Below, piece after piece: positions 11,801 to 24,949 of a DNA stretch of 64,000 nt. The first letter of the stretch is position 1, and each line of letters starts with the position of its first letter. Source of the DNA: Umbelopsis ramanniana AG (Eukaryota > Mucoromycota > Umbelopsidomycetes > Umbelopsidales > Umbelopsidaceae); contig NW_026252115.1 in the NCBI RefSeq assembly GCF_025399195.1, positions 124,001 through 188,000 of the forward strand, written 5' to 3'. The notes under the pieces were generated by a model, which searched no databases, was not told the DNA's origin, and saw only the letters and a list, made by a program, of their open reading frames with translations. A program made the translations under genes and the position numbers.

Positions 11801-12647
11801 TCCGTGCAGTTTTTGATCATATTCTCGTACTTGGACTGGTGCAGGCATTTGATCTGGATCGACCCTAGGTCTCGGTTGCTGCGGGGGAACCATGTTGGGG
11901 TTTATTTGCTGTTGCTGTGGTGCAGTCTGCGGCATTGGGCGAATAGGTGATTGTTGCGGTTGCTGTGGTAAACCATGCGGCCAAGGGGCTGGTTGTGCTT
12001 GCGGCGGAGACAATGGACTTTTCTGGGACACAGAAGTCACTTCAGGTGCTGCAGCATAAGCCCTCTTTCCACGATGATGATGAGCTGATTGTGCTTGCGA
12101 AGGCTGCATCTGCAAAGTTAAGTTTGGAAGGTTAGATCATCCATATGATGTATTATATCAAAAGGATTCTAACTTACTTGAACAGGTCCTGGATTCGACT
12201 GTAAGTTCATATTTTGCATTCCTGCTGTAATTGTTGCTGGATTCTGCATTTGATTTGTCACTGGTGCTGGTTGCTGATGCGGCTGCTGATGTTGCTGATG
12301 CGGCTGTTGGTATTGCTGTTGTTGCGCAATAGGTGCTTGACCCTGTGGTCTAAAGGAGCCAGGTTGTTGTTGTGGAACAGCGTTTACTGGCCTTGGCCTT
12401 TGAACACCAGAAAAATTGGCAACAGGGCGAATAGGGGCTCCTCTACCTATTAACAGTAACAGCTGTTAGAATTTACAAATGTTAGAAGTGGTACTTGATT
12501 TTGGCCCAGCAATGTACCTGGGAATGGTGGGCGCTGGTGAGCAGCAGGACTACCGTTTGGAGGAGAAGACAAAGGTATATTGCCAGGCCGAGGAGCAGGC
12601 CTGTTTTGGCTCACGTTGCTAGGAGGCTGGGTATATCCTGCGTTCAT
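8810..12647 (-). CDS. SEC24: COPII coat cargo-binding subunit SEC24
   Basis: Cargo adaptor of the COPII coat at ER exit sites; pairs with Sec23. Thirteen exons (12647-12518, 12446-12178, 12109-11461, 11383-11067, 10990-10893, 10823-10718, 10631-10256, 10181-9897, 9816-9622, 9558-9434, 9374-9299, 9229-9126, 9055-8810) give 991 residues with every junction in frame. The N-terminal 250 residues are Pro/Gln-rich and disordered. The zinc finger at about 310-345 reads RCTRCKAYINPWC...FVCNICG. Trunk, helical and gelsolin domains follow (SHLFAIDVSANAIRSGMTA, YFWLGSRID, and the terminal YVDYMCVIHRQIQEEV). The ATG at 12647 begins MNAGYTQPPSNVSQ. Confidence 0.95.
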
Positions 12648-13133
12648 AACGTTGAGGTGTAATACCAAAAACCAGACGACAGCGCAATGAAAGGTCTTTG
12701 TCGCGTATGGCACTCCATTGAATGACTTGTCAGCCCATGGTTGGTAAAGCCAGTCTTGTCACGTGAGCGACACATTGTACAGCAACCGCACCTTTTTGAG
12801 CATCTCCCATCAAGCAGCTCTGCCAGCTCTGCTTTCACTTCTTGAAGCAACGCTGCTTTATTCCATTGTTCATTGTAAGTTTTTAACCATTGGCTCATAT
12901 TTATGCTATAAGCTCATTTTTCTCATACAGTAGATTGAACTTACATTATCACCCATGTACTTTATGTATCGACGAACCTCCATGATTTCTTTACAATTGA
13001 TGAGTTCTTACGTTATAAGCATCATGTTATCTACCTCTTCGTTGTTCACCAGCGAAGTCCTTCCATCTGTTCCCTTCACTTCCACTTTCAGCTTGTCTCA
13101 CCGCATGGAGCGGAGTTTCAAACGCTGGTTCAT
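12644..13133 (-). pseudogene. Possible small gene or relic upstream of SEC24, interrupted by an in-frame TGA
   Basis: A minus-strand frame of good codon texture lies between SEC24 and the FHA gene. Segments 13133-13035, 12977-12961 and 12905-12644 join in frame through GTAGAT/GGAG and GTACAT/ATAG introns. The parts read MNQRLKLRSMR, a TGA, DKLKVEVKGTDGRTSLVNNE, VRRYI and then MSQWLKTYNEQWNKAALLQE. Downstream it turns Cys-rich (KRCGCCTMC) and stops with a TGA overlapping the SEC24 ATG, so the true 3' end is unsure. I do not recognise the protein. Possibilities are a pseudogene, a sequence error at the TGA, an unrecognised upstream exon, or translation from the ATG at about 12898 only. Confidence 0.35.
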
Positions 13134-13177
13134 CAGTCCACCGGTTTGCAGGAACAAAGCCTGTCAGAATCACAATC

Positions 13178-14468
13178 ATGGCACCAACTCCACCACGCCC
13201 AAAGCTAGCAGGGTTTAGTTGGACGCATTACATAACAGAAGACAACGTCATACTTGGCCGATCACCAACGGACAGTGACAATAAGCCAAAAGATGCTCGC
13301 CACATCAGCTTTGGAACGTCAAAAGCTATATCGCGCAAACACGCAGAGATCAAGCATAATCCACACAGCAATCGATGGGAACTGCTTGTATATGGAAGAA
13401 ATGGCGTAAAACTAAATGGTTTATATAAGAAACCCCCTTGCAAACCCGTTTCGTTGGATACAGGGTTAGTTACGTTTTTATGTACTGGGATTGAGCGCCT
13501 TTGGTTGGCGCTGATACGTTTTTCTTCAGAGCGTTACTCGACATTGATGGAAATCAGTTTGTATTCGTTTTACCAGTCACCAGCTCTGGAATCAATGGAT
13601 CGACCCATCATCAAGTGGATCACACACCGAGCCGAATACTTCAAGCGGAAGAAACAATCGAATCGCTGATAGTAGACGCAATTGAATCAACGACCTCGGA
13701 TGTTACTGTCAACGACATCATGTTCTATGTCAAGAATCAGCACAAAGCCGAATTGCGGTCTCCCATCACCTTGGAAAAGGTGACCAAAATTCTCTTAAGC
13801 AACAGCCAGTTCCAACTCGCATCGGGTTGCTTTGACAGCACCAGCCCCGATGCGGTATGGACAATTGTCAGTGATCGAGATCCTGTAGATTTCCTGGATA
13901 GTCAAGATCCACCTTCTCGACCTCTACTTAGAAGAGAAGCATCCTTTCAGCGGGAGACGTTTTCAAAGTCCGTGGTGTCTTCAAGGAATGCCCTTGGTAT
14001 TGAATGGTTTTATGTGATATCACTGGATGTCAACTCACAGCCTATGGAGGTTAATATTCAACGCGACTATGAGCGATTTACTCGTTCGTTGGAACACATT
14101 CCTTTTGTCCTTTCAAGGAAACGTCCACAAGCTGATGTTAGCGGTCTTCCAGAAACTCGTGCTTTGAAAAGGATCCGCACAGCAGAACCGGACTTGGAAA
14201 GAGATATTAGCACTGTATCGTTGACGGTCAGCGATATATTCGATTACGGTAGGTTATCGATTGCGTATAGGCGTTCCCTTTGTCCCCCTCTAGTTATCCT
14301 TAACTCCATCCATTTCTAGGATCTCCGTTACCTCATGAAAAAGAAGCTATAACCATGGTTACTCCTAGTCGCACAATGGCGCTCACTGATTGGACTGATG
14401 CTGGACCATCAAATATCGGATTGCAAATTGCACAGCTCAAGCTGGATACCTGGCACTCCACAATATAA
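13178..14468 (+). CDS. FHA-domain protein (Fhl1-type FHA), putative nuclear regulator
   Basis: A phosphothreonine-binding forkhead-associated domain protein of 384 residues from three exons (13178-13464, 13530-14248, 14320-14468). The FHA domain covers about residues 22-115: VILGRSPTDSDNKPKDARHI, the conserved ISRKHAEI and GRNGVKLNG, then LDIDGNQFVFVLP after the first intron. This arrangement resembles the FHA of Fhl1/FOXK factors. No canonical forkhead helix follows. Residues about 145-215 (TVNDIMFYVKNQHKAELRS, then VWTIV) might be a diverged winged helix, which I cannot settle. A basic patch, RKRP and LKRIR, suggests nuclear location. It starts on a CATG shared with the opposite-strand frame described above. 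Confidence 0.8.
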
Positions 14469-14809
14469 AGCCACAAATCCATCTGCGGCTCAGCTGTCAT
14501 ACAACAGGCGCTCGCCTCGATTCTTCCCCAGCAAATTTAGCTTTTTAAAAATCATGTAGCATTTGCTTGAAAACACTCTAGAAATTTTGTATTCATATTG
14601 TACCTTAATGTAATAACATCTAATGAAAAAAAAAAAACCAAACTGGTGATGAGATCGGGTGGAAGGTGTCCGCAAGGAGAGATCCTTTTAGCGGACCAGC
14701 AGACAGCTCGTGTGCCTTTCCCAATAAGTGTTTAAAAATAAAAACCTGATCTCACCTGGTTTATTATTTTCTTCCTTGTGCAGATTCACCCTTTCGTCCT
14801 CGAGTTTCC
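14469..14809. other. Intergenic, promoter of the phosphatase gene
   Basis: About 340 bp with an oligo-A run near 14625 and pyrimidine-rich sequence just before the ATG at 14810. No other feature seen. Confidence 0.4.
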
Positions 14810-16074
14810 ATGAAACCCTCTTACTCGCGGTTCTTTCATAAAACGTTCTTGCGATCTGATCTGGCCCGAGTAGGCGTTGCAACCTCACCAGGCAGTATTG
14901 CTGTACCCAAAGAACGAGAATGGCAACGTATTGGTTTCATCAATTTACCCCTTGAGCCGCCTTTCCAGATCAAATCGATGAAAGACGTCCTTTTTGTCTT
15001 CTTCAACCATGAAGCTTTCCGTCTGCTGTTTTGCATCATCTGGCTCATCCTATGCGGTATGATTGAGTGTTTTATGGCTCAACTTTCCGACATTCGATAT
15101 AGCTACGTATATCCAGGCAAGGTAAAAATAGTCGTGCTATGTATGTACTAGAAAATTTTTTTGATCTACTAACGGCGACAATCACCGAGACCAGACACCA
15201 GCCTTGCAAGACCTTTTATTTGATGCCCTTCCATATGTATCGAATGTCCAACTAGTCAACTATTTGTTAGAAACCACCATAATATGCACCGTCATAGGTC
15301 TGGCCCTTCAATCCCCGGACTGGACTACGCGATGGACAATATTACGTCGATGGTGTTTCATTATGGGATGGCTTTACTTATTTAGGAGCATTACCATAGT
15401 AGTTACCACCTTGCCCTCACCCCTTCGAGATGGATGCATTCCTCCTACCCTGTCGATTTCAGGTTCAGTGGGTCAGCGATTTGGAGCCTTCTTTGAGACA
15501 GTGGCTGGTAATGACCAATCATGTGGAGACAATATATTCTCTGGTCACACGTGTGTGATGGCTTCGTGTGCTCTTGCCTGGCGTATTCATGCCAGAGCCA
15601 ACAGGATCTTGGGTTGGCTGCTCTATCTGATCGCCGCGGCAGGCATTTTAATGATTATATTCACTCATTACCATTATACCATTGACGTCTTATTGGCTTT
15701 GTGTAAGTCACAGAAATTTATACCCAAATTGGAGATATCGCTCTCATTAACGTTTAAACTCTGTTACAGTCATTGTCTATGTGTCGTGGTACATTTATAT
15801 GAGATGTATCAGAGATGCTACAATGCACTACGTGTTGGGCCATGAACTTCACACAGAAATGAGTGTGTTTGATACAAATGGTGGAATGACCGCCAAAGAG
15901 AAATACCAGTTTTTGGTATGTCAGCCTCACCCGCTTGGATCGCGTATCTTGATGTGGATATGCATGTATGCCGATGGCCTCGACATTCGACTTCGCAGTC
16001 TGGGTACCTTCGATAGTCGAGGAAAATGGAGACGACCGCAATCAGAAACACAGCAAACTATGATAGAGTGTTAA
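14810..16074 (+). CDS. Sphingomyelin-synthase-like PAP2_C membrane phosphatase/phosphotransferase
   Basis: Multi-pass membrane enzyme of the PAP2_C (sphingomyelin synthase-related) family, 374 residues from three exons (14810-15121, 15195-15702, 15770-16074). A cytosolic N-terminus of about 55 residues is followed by hydrophobic helices (LLFCIIWLILCGMIE, TTIICTVIGLALQ, WLYLFRSITIVVTTLPSP, ILGWLLYLIAAAGILMIIF). The catalytic signature is present: CGDNIFSGHT (first His) and HYHYTIDVLLALFIVYVS (His and Asp of the second motif). RSITIVVTTLPSP is also typical of this family. It should act on a phospholipid or sphingolipid headgroup in the Golgi or plasma membrane. The true substrate cannot be read from sequence; ceramide phosphotransfer or lipid phosphate hydrolysis are the choices. 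Confidence 0.85.
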
Positions 16075-16254
16075 AAAAAATTGTACTTCGATTAATTGTA
16101 TTTTGACTAATTGTTCTCGAGTTATTTCCCCTTGTAAATTTGTTAGTGCTTCCGCTGTTCCTCAAATTTTATTTTTTTTTTCTTTTGGCTGGGCTAGGCC
16201 ACGTTTTATCCCCTATTCGCTTAACGCTTTGCATCTTTATACTACTAATAATAA

Positions 16255-17436
<1,182 letters not shown>

Positions 17437-17555
17437 ACTGACCCAAAAATAAAAAACGTGGCTACATAACTGAAATAAACTCAGATACGCTTTTTTTCCT
17501 TTTAACCCTTCCCTCATCTGAGAGTCCATTTTACTGTTTCCCTTCCTGACCCTGA

Positions 17556-19044
<1,489 letters not shown>

Positions 19045-19796
19045 TCAAAACAATGTGCAACTTGCATATAGATAATACCGTAAACCTAACACTGAGAGTT
19101 GGTAAAAAAAAAACGATGTCAAATCTCCCCATGCTGTACTTTATTCTCGTTCAAGTCTTTGTGTTAGCTCCTTCACTACCCATCAAAAGTGCTTGCCTTC
19201 CCTTTTCCTTGTCACACCTTCTACATAATAGAAATTATAATGATTGAAGCTGTTTTCATTTCCTCATGTGGAAGGTAACATAGCTGCTTGACCAGCAAAA
19301 GAACCCCTTGTTCTATAAAATGAAAGCCTGATCTCATTCCACTGTGTACAATACATGACTTTTTACGCTTTTTTTTGGTTGTTTCTAAGTGGCCCACGCT
19401 CTTCATTAGAGCACAGGCAAATGTGACTCCTTACTAAAGATCATTTGTCTCGCTCCATCTGCTCGTTCCTCTTGGCGGTGTGGTTCAGGAGAACGCATGA
19501 TGGATGGAAGTAATGCTGCAAAACTCAGCTTTTCAAGTATGTACCGTTATCAATGGCTATTTTTCCGAACTTATGGTTATAACACTGGACGCAGATATAT
19601 GCAGTTTCCAAGTTGTTCAAGGAAAGTCCTCTGGAGAGGAGCACGCAGATAATATTACAAATTTTCGGTGGTCATTTGCACTCGGCCAACCCCTTTCATA
19701 GGCAAAATTAGAGTGTCGGAGTTTGAACCTAGCCTTTCTCCCCATCGCTTGGACCCCTCACAAAACTCAACTGCTGTACACCTCGCCATTCCCCCC
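19045..19796. other. Intergenic, no gene seen
   Basis: About 750 bp separating the zinc transporter from the kinesin. Only short ORFs; a T-rich stretch at 19365-19377 and nothing else recognised. Confidence 0.5.
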
Positions 19797-22700
19797 ATGT
19801 CTTTCAAGATAGGGTCGATACCACACCCTAGTAGAAATGGCTCGATTAATAGTACACAGTCAAGTACAAAGAGTCAATCCCCCGAAAATGTGCAAGTCGC
19901 TGTACGTTGTCGGCCCATGTCGGCATCAGAAGCCAGGGGTCAGCGTGAAGTATGCTGGGATATTGATACAACACTTAATAGTATTGTTATTGCGGAAGGT
20001 TTTGAGCGTCAGAACAGAGCAAGACATAAATATCGTTATGGTACGCTTTTTGTCACGCATTGTGTCATTTACTTTTATTAACCCTGTTAAACAGATAGAG
20101 TCCTGTATGGTAGTGATAACTTCCGCATATATGACGACAATGTAGCTAAACTCGTAAAGTAAGCGTGGATTGCAATGTCTTCTACAATGATTTAGTATTT
20201 ACGTATAAACCATTCTTCAGTTCGACTATGGAAGGCTATAATGGTAAACATGATTTCAAATTACTACCGACATCACCTCCGATTTACCAACCGTTATCAA
20301 TTGTCTAGGTACTGTCTTTGCATATGGACAAACTGCGAGTGGAAAAACATATGTAAGTTCTATCACATGATTCAATTATTATTCAACTCATAGCTAAATC
20401 TATCGATTGCAGACAATGGTGAGGATGATAAGCGAAACTCGATCCATCATATCAAAACAATACTGATGATACCACCTTCTTTTTTATGACAGATGGGTCA
20501 GTGTGGCAACTATGTGCAACATTGATACAATGGTAACTAAGCTAACAGCCGATTACAGGAACACACAACGAACCTGGAGTGATACCTCGTGCCGTTAATG
20601 ATGTATTTGAGTACATCAAAGCTGTGAGTTGTTGGCATATCGGAGACTGTTCGAGGTTGTATGTACCTGCAGCGGCCACTGATTGGCTTTGTTTTTCCCA
20701 GAACTCTACGAGAGAATTTTTGTTGCGAGTTTCGTACCTTGAAATATATAATGAAGCCATCCATGATTTGCTTTCTCCGGGAACGCAAGACTTGAAAATC
20801 CATGAAGATAAACAAGTACGATCATTAGGTTTTAATACACACATAGGTACAAACTTATTAACATGCATTGTGCCACAGAGAGGCGTTTATGTCAGTCCCT
20901 TAAAAGAGGAGGTCCTTACCAATGCAAAACAGGCACTTAAGGTTATACAGAAAGGAGAAGGTATTTACATTATGTTAATGCATTTTACGTACGTTATGAA
21001 ATAGATTACTAAGTTAAAGCATAACAACGAATCATAGAAAATCGACATGTCAGCACTACAAATTATAATCTACACAGTAGCCGCTCACACACAATATTTC
21101 GAATGGTGAGTGAAGATTTGACTAGCATAAAGATGTGTCTTTGACTTACCATGTACGTGCCAGATTATTGAGAGTAAGGAAAGGGAACCTAATGCATCGA
21201 CACAAACTCATCGAGATCGTAGCACTGCTTCCAATGCCAAATCAACGATCCGCATATCACAATTGGTAAGGGCCCCCCGTGTTGAGTATGTCGTATTGCT
21301 TGTGTAAATCATGTTTTGAAAATATATGTCAACAGAATCTCATTGATCTTGCTGGTTCAGAAAAAGCAACCACCAACCTTGACAGACAAAAGGAAGGTGC
21401 TTTTATCAACAAAAGGTACGGTGTCACACCATGCTAACTTTGACATGTCGTGAACCTTTCTAATGACCCAATGATCACTTAGTTTGCTTACACTGGGCAC
21501 TGTCATATCAAAGCTGACTGATTCAAAGGGGTAGGTGGCACTGACCAAAACTTAGCGCTTAAACCACACATGTTAATACTCTATTATATCAGAGCTAGCC
21601 ATATTCCATTCCGTGACTCTAAACTTACACGAATACTGCAACCTTCGTTATCGGGAAATGCCAGAGTGGCAGTCATATGTACTATAAGCCCTGTAATGAC
21701 GAGTATGGAAGAAAGCATGAATACACTTAAATTTGCAGAAAGAGTAAAGCTAGTAGTCACATCCGCCAAGACAAACGAGGTAATTATTGATTTCAGCTGC
21801 TTTTGTTTGATTGACGTAACTCGGCTTAACATCAAAAAATAGATACTCGATGACAAGGCACTATTGCAACAATATCGAACTGAAATATCGAGCTTGAAGG
21901 CGAAGTTGGAGGCCGGCAACGATCTTTTAGCCCAGCAACAAATGGCACAGGAGGATATCATGCAGGCGGAAAAACGCAAGGTCAGTCTGACATCCTATCG
22001 AACTGCGCCTAATATGAGGAGCAAGCTTATTTATTATAGCGGTGCTTTTACTACAGCACGAAGGACAAATGCGCGACATGGAGCTTGTTCGTACAGCCTT
22101 GAAAGAACGGTAGGAATTTTTGACTGGGTGCTACAGTTATCTATAAGCCTAACTAAAGTACATTCTATCTTATCTTCTTTAAAGTATCAATCACCTCACC
22201 AAACTGATCTTAACATCGTCTTCATCAACATCGTTTACTAAAATGATTTTGACGCCATCGGTACGTTTACCCTCAGTTTAATTGAATTTAGCATACATTG
22301 CACTCAACGCTATTTTCAGGGCCTGGGAGATTACAGCAAACGAAAAATTGATAGCGACGATTCGTTACCCGATAGCCTTCGTGTACATTCGAGTGATGCT
22401 CCACAACGGGATGCCGCGGATGAATTGAGCCAAAAGCTTGCCCAATCAGCTATCAGTTCCAACGACACGCCTTCTGGTCTTCCTGCTAAAGAACTTGTGC
22501 AATTGAAAGCGGATAAGGAGAGTCTACAACAAGAAGTTGGTCGATTAAAAGCGCAAGCGAAGCAAGATCAGATGAAAATTCATACCCTTGAGCAACAGCT
22601 ACGGTTAAGTTTTGTACAGTCCGAAGCACAAAAGCTCAGCTCCAACGATGATCAAGTTCAACTTATTGCATCTCTTCAAGCTGAACTGAGCATTGTCAAA

Positions 22701-22824
22701 GGTGAGTCAGCGGACCGTCGCTATGTCCTATTTTTTGAATCTGGCCTGGTTGGTTGTTGACATTATACACTGTGTAGCGGAGTTGCAGGTCATGCAATTG
22801 ATGTCCAAGGCAAACAATGACTAG
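19797..22824 (+). CDS. Kinesin motor protein, N-terminal motor, kinesin-7-like, with two microexons
   Basis: Microtubule motor of 608 residues. Nineteen exons join in frame: 19797-20040, 20095-20158, 20221-20243, 20309-20352, 20413-20418, 20493-20496, 20559-20623, 20702-20815, 20879-20960, 21038-21105, 21164-21265, 21336-21415, 21483-21530, 21593-21779, 21843-21980, 22057-22109, 22185-22260, 22320-22701, 22778-22824. Motor motifs: [15 protein letters not shown]-loop [24 protein letters not shown], switch [12 protein letters not shown], switch [11 protein letters not shown] and [19 protein letters not shown]. The motor ends near LKFAERVK, and Gln/Lys-rich coiled coil follows. The short tail and motor order suggest kinesin-7 (CENP-E/Kip2 group), tentatively. 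Exons of 6 and 4 nt are needed to build YTMMG after the P-loop. The ATG at 19797 begins [15 protein letters not shown]. Confidence 0.9.
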
Positions 22825-23162
22825 AGAAGTATGCTCTGCCCACTCTTCAATTATGGCAACATTCGTATGATATAAATGTAAATAAAAATTTGCTTTTCCG
22901 AGAGAGATCAGCAGAGGAAGCACCTGTTTTTTCTCCCCTTCCTTTATCAAAATATGTCACAAAGACTGTGGCAGCTGAAATTTAAAGACCAACCACATCA
23001 ACTTGCAAACACTAAGCGTTGCAACTGTAACTTTTGTTGTGTTAAATAATAATGATATTTTCGATTTTAAGTTCTTGATTCTTTCCTTTTGGAATTTACC
23101 GTTGCCGCCGTGTCACCTCCTTATCCTTTCGCCCCATATTGTGGTAACTTTGGATAGCTGAT
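22825..23162. other. Intergenic, no gene seen
   Basis: About 340 bp between the kinesin stop and the F-box/LRR reading frame, with CT-rich sequence near 23075-23130 that may be promoter. No other feature. Confidence 0.4.
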
Positions 23163-23279
23163 ATGAGGCTCAAAGTAGGAGATGGAATACATCACTGCTT
23201 AGAATTGACTTTGATCCTTAGTATCAACTTGTTTTTGAGTTCTATTCTGACCAACAACACTGTCTGGCTATTGTATGCC

Positions 23280-24677
23280 ATGACTATTTTTGCACCAGAA
23301 TGCATCCAGTATCTCAGACTACGACACTTTCGACATGTTGATAAGTCTCGGACATATCGACCACAGCATCGACTACCCCACAAGCAGGTTGTTTTCGGTA
23401 CTGCGTCGTTCCCGTCCGAGCTCGCATCCAAAATATTTGAGCATCTGAATCAGCATGAGCTACTGCAAGCTTCTCAGGTCTGTAAGAGTTGGAACGGTGT
23501 TGCCACTCCGTTGCTTTGGCGAAGCCCTCGATTTTACCACAAATTGGATAAGCAATTGTCGGACATATATTATACTCCAATTCAAACCATGTGGCCAACA
23601 TCGATTTCCTTGGACAACCCTTATTTCGTACACCAATCACTAGACGCAACAGAGTATCGCGATGGGTATGATATTCAATTGGCGCTTGCTCAAAAACAAT
23701 TGGGCCAGTATGCTCGACACCTCACGTTTGAATATCGCGAGAGCCTCGTATGTGACAATACTCTCAATGATATTGCAATGTACTGTACTTCACTTCAAAA
23801 TTTATCGCTGGCTGGATGTCGAAATATCACCGATGCTGGACTTCAATATCTGTCCAAAGGCAAACTACAATATACCCTCAATTGCATTGATCTCAGTGAC
23901 TGTGTACTAGTAACGGATGAAGGTGTATCGCTGATCTTGCAGCGGTTCCATCGTCTACAAAAGGTTTCCTTCAATGGCTGCACCGGATTAACCAATACGG
24001 GGATCAAGACGTTAATAAGACATTCGGCAACTGAACATTGGTCCTCTGTATCCAGATCCAGTTTACAGGAGATCTATCTACGCCGCTGTGCAAATTTAAG
24101 CGGAAACACTATAACATACCTTGCCATAACGTGTGGACCCTCATTACAAGCATTGGATTTGGCATACAGCGCATATATTGGGGACAAAGAGGTCAGAGTC
24201 ATAGCGGAACATTGCGTCGCCCTGCGCCATTTAAGCCTGGCAAGAAGAAGCCCATCGGAAAACGAAATAGAGCTTGGGCAGAGTAGACCTGATGCATCAG
24301 AAACAAGCACGCCAATAAACGAACCCACTTTAATAGACAAAAAAGACGAAATTATAGATGATTCAATAGAATGCTTGGTCAAACGGCTACCACAGCTTCA
24401 ATATCTTGACCTTTCCAACATCACCTCCATCACTAATCAAAGCGTTGTCAGCATCTCCAAATACTGCCCAAATTTAGTCACACTCATTCTGGTAGGCTGC
24501 GACATGATCAACGAGGAATCTCTTTTCTCACTATCAGAATTGCACCGACAGCATGGACAATTGGTTAATATTACGTTAGGTGGAACTACGGAGTTTCTTA
24601 ATAACATTGTACATAGCGTAGAACACGATGATAACTGGCATGGCTGGACCCATGGATCGTCCTGTTCCAGTAATTAA
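23280..24677 (+). CDS. F-box / leucine-rich-repeat protein (AMN1/Grr1-type SCF adaptor)
   Basis: Single-exon gene, 465 residues from ATG 23280. The same frame is open back to an ATG at 23163 (504 residues); I prefer the inner start because the extra segment is hydrophobic and unlike an F-box protein. The F-box is near residues 40-85: FPSELASKIFEHLNQHELLQ, ASQVCKSWNGVATPLLW. Cysteine-containing LRRs of the F-box-LRR type follow: LQNLSLAGCRNITDAGLQYL, LNCIDLSDCVLVTDEGVSLI, LQKVSFNGCTGLTNTGIKTL, LQALDLAYSAYIGDKEV, LQYLDLSNITSITNQSVVSI and LVTLILVGCDMINEESLFSL. A polar insert of about 50 residues interrupts the LRR array. Expected to dock a substrate to SCF; the substrate is unknown. Confidence 0.9.
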   Translation: MTIFAPECIQYLRLRHFRHVDKSRTYRPQHRLPHKQVVFGTASFPSELASKIFEHLNQHELLQASQVCKSWNGVATPLLWRSPRFYHKLDKQLSDIYYTPIQTMWPTSISLDNPYFVHQSLDATEYRDGYDIQLALAQKQLGQYARHLTFEYRESLVCDNTLNDIAMYCTSLQNLSLAGCRNITDAGLQYLSKGKLQYTLNCIDLSDCVLVTDEGVSLILQRFHRLQKVSFNGCTGLTNTGIKTLIRHSATEHWSSVSRSSLQEIYLRRCANLSGNTITYLAITCGPSLQALDLAYSAYIGDKEVRVIAEHCVALRHLSLARRSPSENEIELGQSRPDASETSTPINEPTLIDKKDEIIDDSIECLVKRLPQLQYLDLSNITSITNQSVVSISKYCPNLVTLILVGCDMINEESLFSLSELHRQHGQLVNITLGGTTEFLNNIVHSVEHDDNWHGWTHGSSCSSN

Positions 24678-24949
24678 GTAATCACAAGCTAACTGTAATA
24701 ATAGAATTTTTTTGTTACAATGCCATGTGCCTTAGGTGGTCTCTTGAGCTGGCAGTAGACACAGGTTTTGTTGTCAGGAGTGGAATGAATTTTTTGCGCA
24801 CTGCTTCTTTTTTTTTTTCGGTCTTCAATTTTTCCCTGCTCTCCAAACCACCTTAAAACATACCCACCTATTCTTTCTCAACAAGTTTTCAACGCTATAC
24901 TTTGTGAAGTAGAGCTGATAGAGGTGAAAAAACAGCTGGATACTGAGCA

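Noticed and set aside
13099-13101. In-frame TGA read as selenocysteine or programmed readthrough
   Set aside because: Fungi of this type are not known to use Sec in such proteins, no SECIS-like fold or CTA readthrough context was seen; pseudogene or missed exon is simpler.
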